Positions 1 to 11,588 of a DNA stretch of 64,000 nt are shown piece by piece. Position 1 is the first letter of the stretch. Every line of letters starts with the position of its first letter. Source of the stretch: Prochilodus magdalenae (taxonomy: Eukaryota > Chordata > Actinopteri > Characiformes > Prochilodontidae). A program made the translations under genes and the position numbers. Below the pieces are notes generated by a model. That model was not told where the DNA came from. It searched no databases and saw only the letters and a list, made by a program, of their open reading frames with translations. Location of the stretch: assembly GCA_024036415.1 (NCBI GenBank), contig JAMWET010001680.1, positions 372,001 to 436,000 of the forward strand, written 5' to 3'.

Positions 1-750
1 ACTCCCTTCTAAAGCTGATGAGGCCTGTGTGGGGTGCAAAAGCCTATTAGCTTAACCTAATCATCAGAAAGCTACAGGATTAACTCAGACCTGGTAATTG
101 AGATATCCCTACAGAGCAAAACTACAAAGACCTGCAACTGATTCAAATACAGGGGAAAGTGCTTTTATGATTGCCTAACCTCGCTGTGAAAGACATGCTG
201 GGGTCATTTCAAGCCGATTGCCTTCTCTATGGGGTTTTACTGAGGACAAATACAAAAAATAAAAGACAGTAAAGCAGATTATGCAGTGTCTGGTCAGCCT
301 GATGAGAGAAAAATGGGGGGATATGAACTGTAAGGCTAATAAGGATCTAGGGGGTATTAGTTAGGATTCCCTTTCTCTCTTAAATGCAATTCCCCTGCAG
401 AAAATCTGCTTAGATTAGTTCAGATTTTTTTTTTGTGTCAATAGCCGGAATTTCATTCATGAAGCAATGGGATGTGGGAATAGTTGTATAAATATCATAT
501 GTATCATGTTACAGTCAGCAAGAGAAAACGTCTGACAGGCATTAACGTTCTAGGCAATAACCGTTCATTAAACGTTTTAGGGATTTACCAGGTACAAACT
601 CCAACATACTAGGTAAATATTGTGGGAAGTTCCAATACAATTCAACTAAATTGCACTGAAATGCCAAACAAGTGATAACTGGGAAAATCTGAGGTACAAA
701 TCCCAAAGGGTCTATATATCTTAGATATATAATATAAAGAAAAGAATGTT
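1..750. other. non-coding, unique-looking sequence
   Basis: No open reading frame of note and no repeat that I recognise. The sequence is of mixed composition, with a short T run near 426-435. It has the look of single-copy intergenic or intronic DNA. The end near 751-781 (AGTCAAGGTTTATATAAA) resembles the antisense start of the fish LINE-tail repeat seen at 35684, but it is too short to call. Confidence 0.5.
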
Positions 751-805
751 ATTCGGTCAAGTCAAGGTTTATATAAACTCACTGGACACAGTGTAAATAC
801 ACTGA

Positions 806-1340
806 TTGTCTATTTTATCAGCTCCACTTACCGTTTAGGTGCCTTGGTGTAGTTCTACACCTGTAGTCCATCTGTTTCTCTGCATACTTTGTTATTCCCT
901 TTTTATCCTATCCCCACAGGACCACCACAGAACAGGTATTTTTTGTGTGGTGGATCATTCGCGGCACCGCAGTGGCACTGACATGGTGCTGGTGTTAGTG
1001 GATCAGACACAGCAGTGCTGCAAGAGTTTCCATTCATCTCAGTGTCACTGCTGGACTAAGAACAGTCCACCAACCAAAACTATCCAGTCAACAGCATCCT
1101 GTGGGCAGCATCTCATGTCTATTGGCACTATTGTTTCTGATCCACACGGCACTGATTACTAAAAATGATCCATCCACCCAAATAATATCTGTTCTGTGGT
1201 GGTTCAGTGAGGGTCCTGACCATTGAGTACCTGGGTGAAAAGGGGCTAACAAAGTATACAGAGAACAGATGGGCTATAGCCTGTAATTGTAAAACTACAA
1301 AGTGCACATATATGGTAAGTGGAGCTGATAAAATGGACAA
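806..1340. mobile_element. palindromic foldback MITE
   Basis: The outer 27 bases (806-832) and the reverse complement of 1314-1340 agree at 26 of 27 positions (core CAGCTCCACTTACC). The inverted similarity continues inward through the stretches around 'GTAGTTCTACA' and 'ACCACCACAGAACAG', so each arm is well over 100 bases. This is the structure of a non-autonomous foldback DNA transposon with no coding capacity. Small open frames across it are chance. I recall the family as abundant in otophysan fishes, but the superfamily is not assigned. A half copy lies at 52225-52459 and possible degraded pieces at 50370 and 57640. Confidence 0.8.
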
Positions 1341-1654
1341 TATACAAGGAGGTTTACTTTATGAAATGGTTGGTGGGTTTAGTTATCTGTCAGATATTTT
1401 TCAATAGATGCTGCAAATATTTTTATAATCAAGTCAAGAAAAAAAAGGTCCTTGGGGCTTTATGACAAGCTATTTAACATTGTACACCAAACCTGAAGTA
1501 CAATAACTTCCCAGAGCAACACAGAGAATCTTTAGGCATTTGTTAACAGAGCTGATCACTGTAATGCTCTACTTAAGAACACAATCCATCCCCTACAACT
1601 CATACAAAAGTAGCACAGAAGCACAGATACTAACAATAACAATTTTAACAATAT

Positions 1655-2155
1655 AAACCGAGCTCATATCACTCCACCTTTGACACAACTGCTCAGGCTG
1701 CCTGTAGCTTTCAAAATACTTCTACTAGTTCTACCACTAGTTCTAAACTGTAAATGACCTTAAAACACCTACTTACCTCACAGAAGGTCTGCCTGTGATC
1801 TTAGATTCTGGCCTTCTGCAAATACCTTCCAAAACTACACAGAAAACAGGGAGACTCAGTTCTTATGCCTCTAATCTGTGAAAATCAATTACTCCTTTTA
1901 TTAGACCGTCAAGCTCAGTGCACACTTTTAGGCAAAAGTAGAAAATGTATTACTTTAACTTAACACTTAATTAAAATTCTATGTCTCCTTAGTATTTATC
2001 TTTTTCATTTGATATGTGTCATTAGCTTTAATGATTTTAAATTAATGCTCACAGTTCCTTCTATTACTGTTAACACCCATCTGTAAAGCACTTTGAGCTA
2101 CCACCAGTCTGAAAAGAGCTCCATCACTAAGGATTATCATTATTACAATAATTCA
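1655..2155 (+). mobile_element. 5'-truncated L2-like LINE, 3' end
   Basis: Decayed reading frame resembles the C-terminal end of the L2-clade reverse transcriptase polyprotein: 'RLPVAF' just after 1690, then a region like the conserved 'LTYLTE' and 'SYASNLW' stretches, broken by stops and small deletions. The 3' untranslated tail carries the typical 'AAAGCACTTTGAGCT' followed by an ATTATT-type terminal repeat near 2130-2150. The 5' part is missing, as is usual for LINE insertions. An antisense relative lies at 31370-31640. Confidence 0.65.
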
Positions 2156-2573
2156 TAAATGATATTTAATTAAATTAATGTGTTGACGCATTGGTGTAAA
2201 ATATTACAGCTTAAGTATTAGTCTAACTATTTATCCAATTATGAGATTTTATTATGCTTTCCTTGAGTTTAATGCAGTTACATTAAACAGGTAGCATATA
2301 CCCATTCAAATGATCATACTCTGACCACAGAGCCATTCCTGGATTTGGGCATGGTGGGTGCAATCTGAACCCGTTGCATTTTTAGCTTTAGCAAATTTGC
2401 AAACCAAAACACTTCAAATAATTACATATACAATTTCCGATTTTATATAGTAAGCCCTGCAGAAATAAAAAGTGCAGGTTAACGTTAGTCTGGTGCTGGT
2501 TTTAGCTGGCCAGCCAGCATGGTCACAGTGGTTTATCAGCATACCAACACCTAGAACACAACATACTGTAGCA
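2156..2573. other. non-coding spacer
   Basis: AT-rich with no open frame. A short CCAGC/CTGG-rich piece at about 2488-2545 resembles the sequence near 35370-35460; this may be a simple low-copy repeat. Confidence 0.4.
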
Positions 2574-2751
2574 TTGCCTTACTGGTGATGGATATTCTCC
2601 CTTGCTGCCAGGCGGCCAAATTTCCTTCTGCTAAGTACCACAGGGGTGTGTAATAAAGGTATCCCCTGTGGATGGATGGTGGACAAGGAAACTGTGGGAG
2701 CTGTGTGTGCTTATCAGCGGATCAAATGATCCTCTGTACTGGTGGTCCATC
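2574..2751. repeat. fragment shared with 37.8 kb Tc1-like relic
   Basis: The stretch 2640-2751 matches 37826-37940 in the same orientation, including 'CAGGGGTGTGTAATAA', 'GGATGGTGG', 'CAAGGAAACTG' and 'CAGCGGATCAAA'. Both are therefore copies of one dispersed element. At 37.8 kb the segment is continuous with an antisense Tc1-like transposase relic, so this is probably a terminal fragment of that transposon. It abuts the SINE that follows. Confidence 0.6.
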
Positions 2752-2936
2752 TGCATTTACATCCGGCGAGACTTCCAAGGTTATTCATATTAGACAATGT
2801 AGTGTTAGGAGTCTCACCCAAGGACTCTTATTGGGGTAGGACAGCATAGTTACCCAGACCAGGAATCGAACCACCATCTCCCACATGGAGTAGTAGCTCA
2901 CGTAGTGGTGTTATCCACTAAGCGACACCAACCAGC
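2752..2936 (-). mobile_element. tRNA-derived SINE
   Basis: Read on the minus strand it starts with a diverged tRNA-like head containing a B-box-like 'GGTTCGATTCC'-type segment near 2865, followed by the body containing 'AGAGTCCTTGGGTGAGAC'. It shares its order of segments with the better preserved copy at 48655-48880. The 3' tail side lies at about 2752-2775. The promoter boxes are more decayed than in the other copy. Confidence 0.65.
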
Positions 2937-4118
2937 CTGTTCACCATGTATGCCTATGCTAATGTAGCATGACTGACATAAATGAATGAGTTTTGCAGCA
3001 AATTGACATTATCTGGGATCTGCATCGTTTTTGTTACATAGATTTATAAAAATAAAAGCTTTGTCACATATTTACCTTGAAGAGAGGAAGCCACACACAT
3101 TTGGATACCTTGCTCTTTTACGGCATTGTATCTGAATTCTAAACAGTACTGGGAGCTTTACTTGTTATGTTGCTGTGGGTCTGTGACGAAAATGCTTTGT
3201 TGTTAATTAACCAGGCTTGCATGGGGAGTTGAGGCATCAGCAACAAAGATGAAATGGCTTCTAAAAAGGTACTTAGGAGGGCTGTTTTACATGTCTTTCA
3301 GAACTCAGTGAACATTTTACAGAGGCCAATTTGGTTAAACCCCCATAATCACAGAAAGAATGATACTTTGAACCTAATAACACTGCCTAGTGTGTCTAGG
3401 ACTTTGCTTCAAATTTGCCACAGAGTTAGGCGCTCCGTAGCTTTCCACCAATCGACTCCATATCAATTCAAACAGACCTGGCCATGATAAAAAAGGCCCG
3501 AAACTCTGCACTGCAGTCTCTGGGAATATCAAAATCAATCTGCACTGTGGAGGAATTGCTTGGCATGTCAAGAGAAGGAAGGGAGGAAAAAAGGGGGAGT
3601 GATCACTTTCCAATCGCTTTCATCAGAAAAATTGGACCCAATGGCCAATTATTTCTCATTGCAAATTAACCTTCCCAGCCTTCGCTGCCCCCAATAGGCT
3701 CCGGCCTGCCAAAAATGCTTGTGTTCATCACCTCCAGCCTGCTGATGAGAAGAGACACCAAAGGTTCAGTGCATTAGCCCAGGGGTGGGCCAGATAGCAA
3801 CCCCTGCGTCGTATGCTGCACATCACCCAGGTGAGTCCTAGCTTCTGCAGAAAGGATAGAATCAATAAGCAGAGTTAGCCCTGCCTTAGAGTAGATACTG
3901 TACTCAAGGGCACAGAGAGATTGCGCACTGCAGTTCAGGCCTCTGAAGAGGATGAACTTGTGTTTGAATCTTATTTCTGATTGCTCTTCTCTCATGTCGA
4001 GAGGCATAAGTTGTTTATTATGCAAGGAGCCACAAGTCAAAATGTGCCATGGCGAACAGGATGTGGAAATCTATTTATCCACCATAATTTCCTCTATTGC
4101 TCACTGAGGGAGAGCAGG
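2937..4118. other. non-coding; possible conserved island
   Basis: No recognised repeat and only short chance open frames. The part from about 3410 to 4118 is high-complexity DNA with moderate GC and no stop-free frame, of the kind often seen in conserved non-coding elements. Conservation cannot be judged from a single sequence. Confidence 0.35.
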
Positions 4119-4264
4119 CAATTAAAACAGATCGGTCTGAGAGAAATTAGCATCGCTTAAGTGATGAACTGTGAAAAAGGAGGCCATTTACCACCCGTAT
4201 TTTAAACACGTCCTGCTGTACATGGCTTTGTACATTAAAATATGCTCATCATGAGTAAAGAAGC
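4119..4264 (+). repeat. non-coding block, copy A of a diverged pair
   Basis: This block aligns colinearly with 6384-6544. Shared pieces include 'CAATTAAAACAGAT', the 'GAGAG(A/G)AATTAGCAT' segment, 'TAAACAC' and 'ACATTAAAATA', and an AAAGAAG end, with about 2.27 kb between copies. The similarity decays between anchors, so the duplication is old. The anchors are rich in TAAT/AATTA cores. It does not match any transposon family that I know. It could be a duplicated regulatory element or a very old repeat. Confidence 0.6.
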
Positions 4265-4368
4265 GACTAAATGTATGTTAAATGTGGACAGTAGCATAGT
4301 TTGTATGATAAGTTAGCATTAGCATGATGGGAAATCTTGTCCACCTAGTTTTAACAGCAACAACAATG

Positions 4369-5313
4369 CAGTATGTGGAGAAAAGTATTGGGACTCCTAC
4401 ACATTACACCTACAGAGGCTTTTATGACCTTCTGTTCTCCATAGGCATCAATATGGAGTTGCCCCAGCTCCCACTCTTCTGGGAAGGCCTTCTATGACTT
4501 TGAAGTCTGTCTTAGATCATTTCAATCTCCACTGTAGTTAATCCCAAAGTGTTCAATGGGGTTGAGATCAGGGCTCTCTGTGGGCTAGTCATGTTCTTCC
4601 ACACCAAACTCATCCAACCATGCCTTTATAGACTATGTACTGGAGTATGCTGAAACATTAAGAATATCATGTACTTGAACGAAGCTACTCTAGGCAGTTA
4701 GCCAGGTAACATTCTCCTGGCATTTGCCACACCCAGACTTGTCCATCACACTGACATAAAAAGACATGGCTTTTAACTCCACAAACACATTTCCACTGCT
4801 TCAGAGTCCAGTGGTGGCACTTTACACCACTCCATCTGACACTTGTCATTGGTTATGGTGATGTAAGGTTTGCATGGAGCTACTCAGCCATAGAATCCCA
4901 GGTCATGAAGCCCCTGGCACACAGTTTTTGTGCTGATGTTGATGCCTGAGGAGGTTTGGAGCTCTGCAGATATCATGTCAGCAGAGTGTTGCTGACTTTT
5001 ATGCACTATGCACCTCAGGAATCTGTGACTCCACTCTGCAACTTAGTGGTATTATTGCAAAATGGAAGGGATTAGAAACCCACAAAAAGTTGATCATGGA
5101 ATCTAGAAGAAATTTCACAAACTGACTTGCAATGGTTGTGTGTTATTACAGTTCCTCACCTAAATTCAGTGAGCTCTTTTGAATCATTTTACACATGTTT
5201 ATAAAGGCAGACTGCATGGTCAGGCTCTTGCCTTTATACACCTGTGGCAACGCACCTGAAGAAAGCACCTGTATGCAATGATTTAATGATGTCCCAATAC
5301 TTTTGTATTGTAG
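4369..5313 (-). mobile_element. Tc1-like element, decayed or internally deleted
   Basis: The ends form inverted repeats: AAAAGTATTGGGAC at 4381-4394 matches the reverse complement of 5291-5304 at 14 of 14 positions. On the minus strand around 4546-4577 the sequence reads 'SPDLNPIEH', the segment that carries the last catalytic acidic residue of Tc1/mariner DDE transposases. The rest of the frame is broken by stops and gaps, and the ~945 bp length is short for a full ~1.6 kb Tc1. A transposase fragment of what appears to be the same or a close family lies at 33040-33600. Confidence 0.75.
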
Positions 5314-6383
5314 TTTTGATGGTTAGCATGGTAGCAAAGCATTGTAAACCAAATACATTAGCAGTATTTAGCAATTCTAACTTATTATGTATTACAAGTT
5401 CTCATTAGGCTGTATGGAATTTTGGCCAGCATTCTGTAAAGCTATTTGAAACTTTGCTTACTGTATATCAGGAGGCAGAATTTCATTTCAGGTTTCTGTA
5501 GGAGGTTGTACTGATAGCAGCATGAGAAGCATCATGTTCCTAAAACGGCGATATAGTGAGCCTACTTCGTTGTAGCTACCATAACCATTAAAAATGACAT
5601 TTGAAAAATGATAGACAATTGCTAACCTTGCCACCTCTCTCGAAATAAGAACAAATTCTGTTAGGAAATTGGCCAATTAATCACAAGCCTACCATTTGTA
5701 GCAGCCAGTGGTGATGTCTGCAGTGGACGGATGAAGATCACTGTTTTCTTTTTTTGCAGCTTTAAACCTTGTTTTCTAGATCTTAGTAAACATGACTGCT
5801 TAACTTGCTAGCTAAAAGCTAGGACCTAAGCTAGAACTAAGCTAGCCGAAGCTAGGAACTACATAGTTTTACAACTGAGTAGTAGCTTTTGCCAAAAACT
5901 AGCATAGTTCAGCAGATTGCAGAAACTGGCTAATGCTTTATTGACTTGCGTTAAAAAAATAAAAACACATTGAGCTGTGCCTTTTTAAAATGTTGGTCAA
6001 GGTTTCTTGTTAACAGAATGGCTTACATTGATGTAGGTAGGTGGTAGGTATGGATCATTGATGTGAACAAACCTGTGTCCCGAAATGATCTTCATATAAT
6101 GTCACATTAATGAACGGTATGCATCATAAACAACAAACTAACCAACCAGCAGGACAAGCCTTCATTACAAAGATAATTTGCTCTAAACAGCTCTCAGTTG
6201 TTCAGCACTACAGCAAGACAAAAGTAAAAAGGAGTCTAATGCATTGCTTCTGTAGTGTTTAGTGGCACTGACTTCAGGTTAATGATGGTACATGCGCAAT
6301 GAACAAACAGCCACATTCATTCTGAACTGGCCATTCTCATTAAGTCAAAAAGTGATGTAATGCATAACAAAGAACTGTAATAG
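5314..6383. other. non-coding spacer
   Basis: AT-rich, no gene. A cluster of AGCTAG-type hexamers lies at about 5800-5855 (for example 'GCTAGCTAAAAGCTAG'), probably a decayed short tandem repeat. Nothing else is recognised. Confidence 0.4.
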
Positions 6384-6544
6384 CAATTAAAACAGATTAG
6401 TCCGAGAGGAATTAGCATTGATTGGGTAGAGGACTAAGGCAATGAAAAAGCACATACTTTTTCTTGCCACTGCTTCAATCCTTAAACACACAGGTCATCA
6501 CGACAATGCACACATTAAAATACACTTTCTCAGGACAAAGAAGG
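6384..6544 (+). repeat. non-coding block, copy B of a diverged pair
   Basis: Paralogue of 4119-4264 in the same orientation, with anchors in the same order. It lies 15 bases longer between the first and third anchors. A 70-codon open frame starts at 6442 within it, but the other copy is not open in that frame, so coding is unlikely. Confidence 0.6.
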
Positions 6545-8271
6545 GAAAGAAAATCAGTATTGTCAGGGTTTGCTTTGGGACAAGCTCTATTGCATGCTAT
6601 TGTCAGCAGCAGTTTCTCCTCCTAGCACTCACATGGGCAGGTAAACCTGAGTGACCACGCACATCCACTTCGGCTTTGGCATCCAGCACATGGCTGTGGG
6701 TATTTGCACAGCACGGCCAGGGTGGCCTCTGATCCCCTAGCCGGTCAGATGGAGCGAAGGGGAAATTAAGAGGGACAGTAACCAGCTAAGCCCAGGCCTG
6801 TGACCAGGCCGAAAATAACAGTGCTTCCCGCCTCCGGGAGCGAGGCTAAAGGATTTCAGAGTGGCTGCAGAGGAAAGGTTTAAGACACAGAGTGAGTCAT
6901 TAAAAAAAGTGTTGCAAAGTTGTGAAAAAAATAGACGTTAGTCATAGCCCTGTCTTTTTCTCAGCTTATCTTCCCTCCCTCTCTCCCTCTCTTCCTCCCC
7001 TTTCCTCCCTTTCTCATTACATGATGTAATTCCATCCATACCTTAAGCAACTTTTAAATCACAAAATAGAACCGAGCTAGAATGAGCCAGGGTGACTCTC
7101 TAAACAGACCTGATGTGAGGGGAGAGAAACAGCAAATTAAGGTGATATATAGATTTCATTTTTTGGATCTGATGTAGCTAAGAAGGTCTCATTTGTTCAG
7201 GCATCGGTGAGCTTTGCCAATCAGAGAGCCTGTCCTTAAATTTCTGTGCTGAGAGCAAATGACCTGATGCAATCAGTCTTCAGAAATTTCATTAAAGCTG
7301 ATCTGAAATTCTGATACTTCTTCTCACGTCGTATAAGGTGTTTTATTGCTCCTTCATAGGTTCAAATGAAGGTCATCCAAGGGGATTCCAAAGTTTGTTT
7401 TCATGTCTGTCAAAATTTTAAAGCAGAGAGATGCTTACTGGCAGAGGCCATTTGAAAAGAAGCTGACACATAGCTTATAAGGTAAAACTATTTCAGGTAA
7501 CTTTGATACATTAAAAAAGCCCTAACCGGCTCATGAGAGCTTTCTACTGGCCAGCCCAATCAGTCTACATTTTTCTGTTCTCTCGAGATGATTATCTGAG
7601 TATGTCATCTTGGGAACTGGACAAGGGCAAGTATGTATGGATCTGTTTGAAGGCTCTGAGACTGGGGAACTCTGGACATATTATTTTCGTGGACTCTAGG
7701 GAGGCACTAGGAGACGTTTTGAAGTGGGGTGGAGTTGGGAATATATGCACTAAAGTTGAAAAGTTCATATTTGCTATATATCGGTTCACACCATAACCTA
7801 CTCAAGTAATCAATACCTTTCTGGGGACATAGAACAAAAAAAAGTGGGAAAGAGATCAAAGTAGTGTTGGTTCTCTAAGAAATGAGTTTACCTCTTTGGA
7901 GCTTTTAAAGTGTGTTCTGAAACAGCCAAGACAGCAAGACATATCTTCTGTTATGCACCTAATGTGATATTTCTTAGTCGTTTGTAGCTATTTTTTTCAT
8001 AGATTCTTAGGGTTCTGTAGAGTATGGGTCCTCTGTATTTTCATATGAATACAATGCAACTGCTCAAAAGTTTTTTTGTAACTTTTGTAAGCAGTTACTG
8101 AAAAACAGTTGGCTTTATGCCTTTATTTGCTTTGGAATTAGGCCCAATGTCTCTTCTGAATAAACCCATAATCATCATTGTACTCTGGAAATTGTGTTAA
8201 AATGGCTCCCGTCCTCATTAAAGATGCGTCTGGACTATCTGGCAATTTCGAACAATTGCCCCTGGCTTCTA
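6545..8271. other. non-coding; GC-richer island at 6.66-6.9 kb
   Basis: No recognised repeat. About 6658-6900 is GC-richer and complex, unlike its neighbours, with no convincing open frame. A pyrimidine-rich patch (TCCCTCCCTCTCTCCC type) lies at 6967-7015. Another complex stretch lies at 7190-7330. The two overlapping open frames at 7533-7796 are short, on opposite strands, and match nothing that I recognise. Confidence 0.35.
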
Positions 8272-8700
8272 TCTACACTCATCGTCAAAATAATGTTGGA
8301 GGAAAACCAGACCCATAACATCCTGTAGTGACCCACTACTGACTTGCATTGCCATGGGAGGCGTGACCATGCAGAGCGGCTGTGTACAGAGCCGCTTGGA
8401 TGCACTGCAGGCCCTGTAGGAGAGACTTTAAGCTATTAATAGGTTGTTGTTGTTTAGTTTAACATGGGTTTGCATGTCTGTTGTGCTTTGCTGTGTTGGA
8501 CTGCTATTACTATCTGTTTGTTCATTCTTCTTTTCACACTAAATCCACCTTGAGTGTTTTTTGCCAAAAAGCTCTATTTTTGTCTCATCTGACCACAGAA
8601 CTCGTTCCAGTCAAAGTTTCAGTAGCCTCTAAAGCACTTTTATTTCTGGCAAACCTTTCAAATAGTTTTTTGGCATAGAAGTTGTATTTAATTCCAGGTC
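8272..8700. repeat. possible Tc1-family terminal fragment and relic
   Basis: 'ACTCATCGTCAAAATAATG' near 8277 resembles the terminal repeat of the family A elements (compare 50543). About 8565-8605 resembles, on the minus strand, the Tc1 'SDETKIELF' region (the plus strand reads 'AAAAAGCTCTATTTT' and 'GTCTCATCTGACCACAG'). Both matches are short and the order is not that of one intact element. Confidence 0.35.
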
Positions 8701-10835
8701 TACTTTGTGACCCCAAAATGCTAATCTTCGACTGTGATCCACTAGCGATGGAGGTATTTAAGCATCACTGAGTGAGGATTGTAGTGGCATGTCTTATTAA
8801 CAATGTGGAACAAGTGATACCTATCGCTGTCATTAAAAATATTAAATATTATAGATACCCACTACCCCCCTGCCCCTACAACCATATATCATTAACTCAT
8901 GGTGCAATGCATGAGGGTCTAAACCAATCCAACTCTTCCTGAAAGAGGACCTAAAAGTAATAAGACAGATGGTGCACTCATCGACCCTGTCCACCATGCA
9001 GCAAACCTGTTTTTAACCTGGGGACATAATGCAACTTAGCATGGTTGAAAAGTTCCCCCCAAACTTGCCCTCATCAACTTCACCTCATGACTCGGAGGTG
9101 CATAACATATATGTTACTCAGATGCGAGATGGGAACAACAAGTAGTGGACATTTAAATAGGAAAACACTTGACTGTGTTAGCATCTTGAGCTAATTAGCT
9201 AGCTAAGCAAACTTTGGAAAGCAGATCATAGGTTTATGTATTACGATGGAGAACTGAACTCAATGTTATAGGTTTAAATAATAACTATTTTTTAACATTT
9301 TTTCAGTTGGAAAGGAAATTTGCAGTACATCGTGCTGATTTCTGGGGAAAGATGTACTTCTTAAGTCTGTTTATGTTTACTCAGTCACTGTGGGTTATCA
9401 AATCTATGACAATTTATATGAACCCTGTGACATAACATTGACATAACCAGGCCATATACATGTTATGGCACAGTTGCCAAGATGGATATTGGACATGTGA
9501 CTGAACTGTAATATACTAAATATTACTTTATGTTATCATACTCCATTGGTAAACGACAGCATGATAGCTTATGTCAGACTGTGGGCCATAAAATCAAAGA
9601 TTTTGTGGGATGATGTAATGAAATGATAGTAGCAAATGAACAGATTCTTTATTAAAGGTGCACAACCACGGGTATGATCAGTAGGGCTATACAGCAAAAC
9701 CCACCGTAAACCCGGTCTGTTCATTTCTGATAGGCTGTCCAATCATTTTAATGGTAGACCAATGTCTCCTCTAATGCAGGCACTGAATATTAGCACTTCA
9801 GTCAAAATGTGGGTTCATTGTCAATGTATCTTCCATAGGTCTGTTTTATCCAGTATCATTCATGAGAAGATTGTAGCTTCTGATTCTGATGGCTAGATTT
9901 GATAGTGGCATACACATAGTAAAGGCTTTAATGTGCCATTAGCAACCTAATAATATGGCGTATTAGGTGGGAATGAGATTGTTGAGATTCATCTCACGTT
10001 GAAGAGCCTACAGTGCAAAACAGCCAGGCAGAAAAGGGCTGTCCTGTTAAAAAGCATAGATAGGATCAAATATCTGTTAATTGGGATATTTGATCAATCA
10101 GATTTGGCTCATCATTGAAACTAGCGAGTGCATTATAGAATGACTGACTAAATGACTGCTTGATATGAAGAAATTCTTGATTTTGAGGTGCACCAACATA
10201 CCCACCCACACATCTCTGCACAAGCAACAAACGTAAGGCAACAGACTTTTGGCGGTACATTTCCACCCAGCTGAATATGTCTTCGCTTCTGTACAGGAAG
10301 CGTATCGAAAGCCTCTGTGTCAGCTCATGTCTGCTGTAACAGAGAACATGCCGGACTGACAGAGCAGGTCAGAGGGGTCTCCTGCGTGGAGCTGTTATCT
10401 TGTTCTCCAGATTGCCTGGGCCAAGGCCAAAAGATCTGCACCACTGTCACCTCATCCAGTACTAATTCCATTAATCAGCACAGGGTACTAGGGCTTGAGT
10501 GATGGTTGGTATAGCAGCACTGTCCACCCCTCTCATTCCTGCCTGCACTTTCCTCTCCTCACCAGTATCTGCTTTAGTTAGAGGGACTGCACCAGCCTTA
10601 TTATGCAGCCATTTATCAGCTGCAGTCAGTGCAGCCTCTTTATAGATAAGTGCCTCCTAATCTTATCCAGAAAGGTCCGGTGTGAATCCAATCTTCTGTT
10701 TCTACTAAAGAGTAATACCTTTTACAAAATCAATAGTACCAGTTCTAAAATATGACCGGCAGATCCATATTTAAAGCCTTAAAATACATGATAGATACAC
10801 AAGGGGTATGTCCAGACCAGAGGGTGGACAGAAAC
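8701..10835. other. non-coding; possible conserved island near 10.3-10.7 kb
   Basis: AT-rich with only chance open frames to about 10.25 kb. The stretch 10280-10680 is more complex and GC-richer, with repeated CTGCAG/TGCAGTCAG words, and looks unlike the surrounding decayed repeats. No protein family is recognised in it. Confidence 0.35.
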
Positions 10836-11270
10836 ACAAGTGTTGCACAAATAGTTGCATCCAGAAGAATTCAACCAGCAGGAATGAAACTGGGTAGGTC
10901 TGACATTGTGAATGATTCAAGTTTCATACTCGGCTGCGCTTGTGATGTAAGCAAGGACTGGGCTCATCACTGTACCTGACTGACCCACAGCCACAGTGTC
11001 ACCAAAGACTGCAATGGTGTCGTGCCAGACTGTCATGGAGTCCTACTTTTGTCCTGGTGGAAACGACGAACGTATCCATGTGTACAGGCACTGTGGGCGG
11101 CATCAAGATGAACTGTTGAACACATCCAGAAGGTCAGGTGTCACTCCATCTCCACTTCTACTGGAAATCTGCTGGAACAGTGTGAGAATATTCAAGTTGC
11201 ATTGGATAGATTTTTGAAGTACATAGATTAACTGCCGAGATGTATGCATGTTTTTTTGATGATAAGTGTA
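10836..11270 (+). mobile_element. Tc1-derived family A, copy 1
   Basis: This is one of seven related copies in the window (see 20611, 23961, 27717, 48995, 50541 and 61256). The left end keeps a decayed terminal repeat running into 'AGTTGCATCCAGAAG'. The right end is 'TTTTTGATGATAAGTGTA', the inverted counterpart. Inside, a broken frame resembles the 'SDES' first catalytic region and the C-terminal segment of a Tc1-like DDE transposase, with much of the gene missing. It cannot be autonomous. Confidence 0.7.
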
Positions 11271-11588
11271 TTTAGTTTAGATATCTTTATTATTATATTA
11301 AACACAAATAATAATTATGTAAAATGACTGCCAAATTTTGTATCAAAAAATGCATTTACATGTGACATGCCTACTGTATATTGTATACAGATATGCATAA
11401 TAGGAACAAAACAGGAAGGAACACAGCAAATCATTGATTGCTTGGCTACTTAAGGGTGGTGGCATAAGGAACACATTTAAAATATCATGAAGACGCAGGA
11501 AGAGTTCAAGATATAATAAATGGCTCTAAAACTCATTAGAAGCATATGAGGAGGATGTAGCTGTAAACATAAAGCAAACAAGAATATA
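11271..11588. other. AT-rich spacer
   Basis: Very AT-rich sequence between two transposons, with no open frame or recognised signal. Confidence 0.4.

Noticed and set aside
839..1162. 107-codon frame near the window start
   Set aside because: Lies wholly in a palindromic non-coding MITE.
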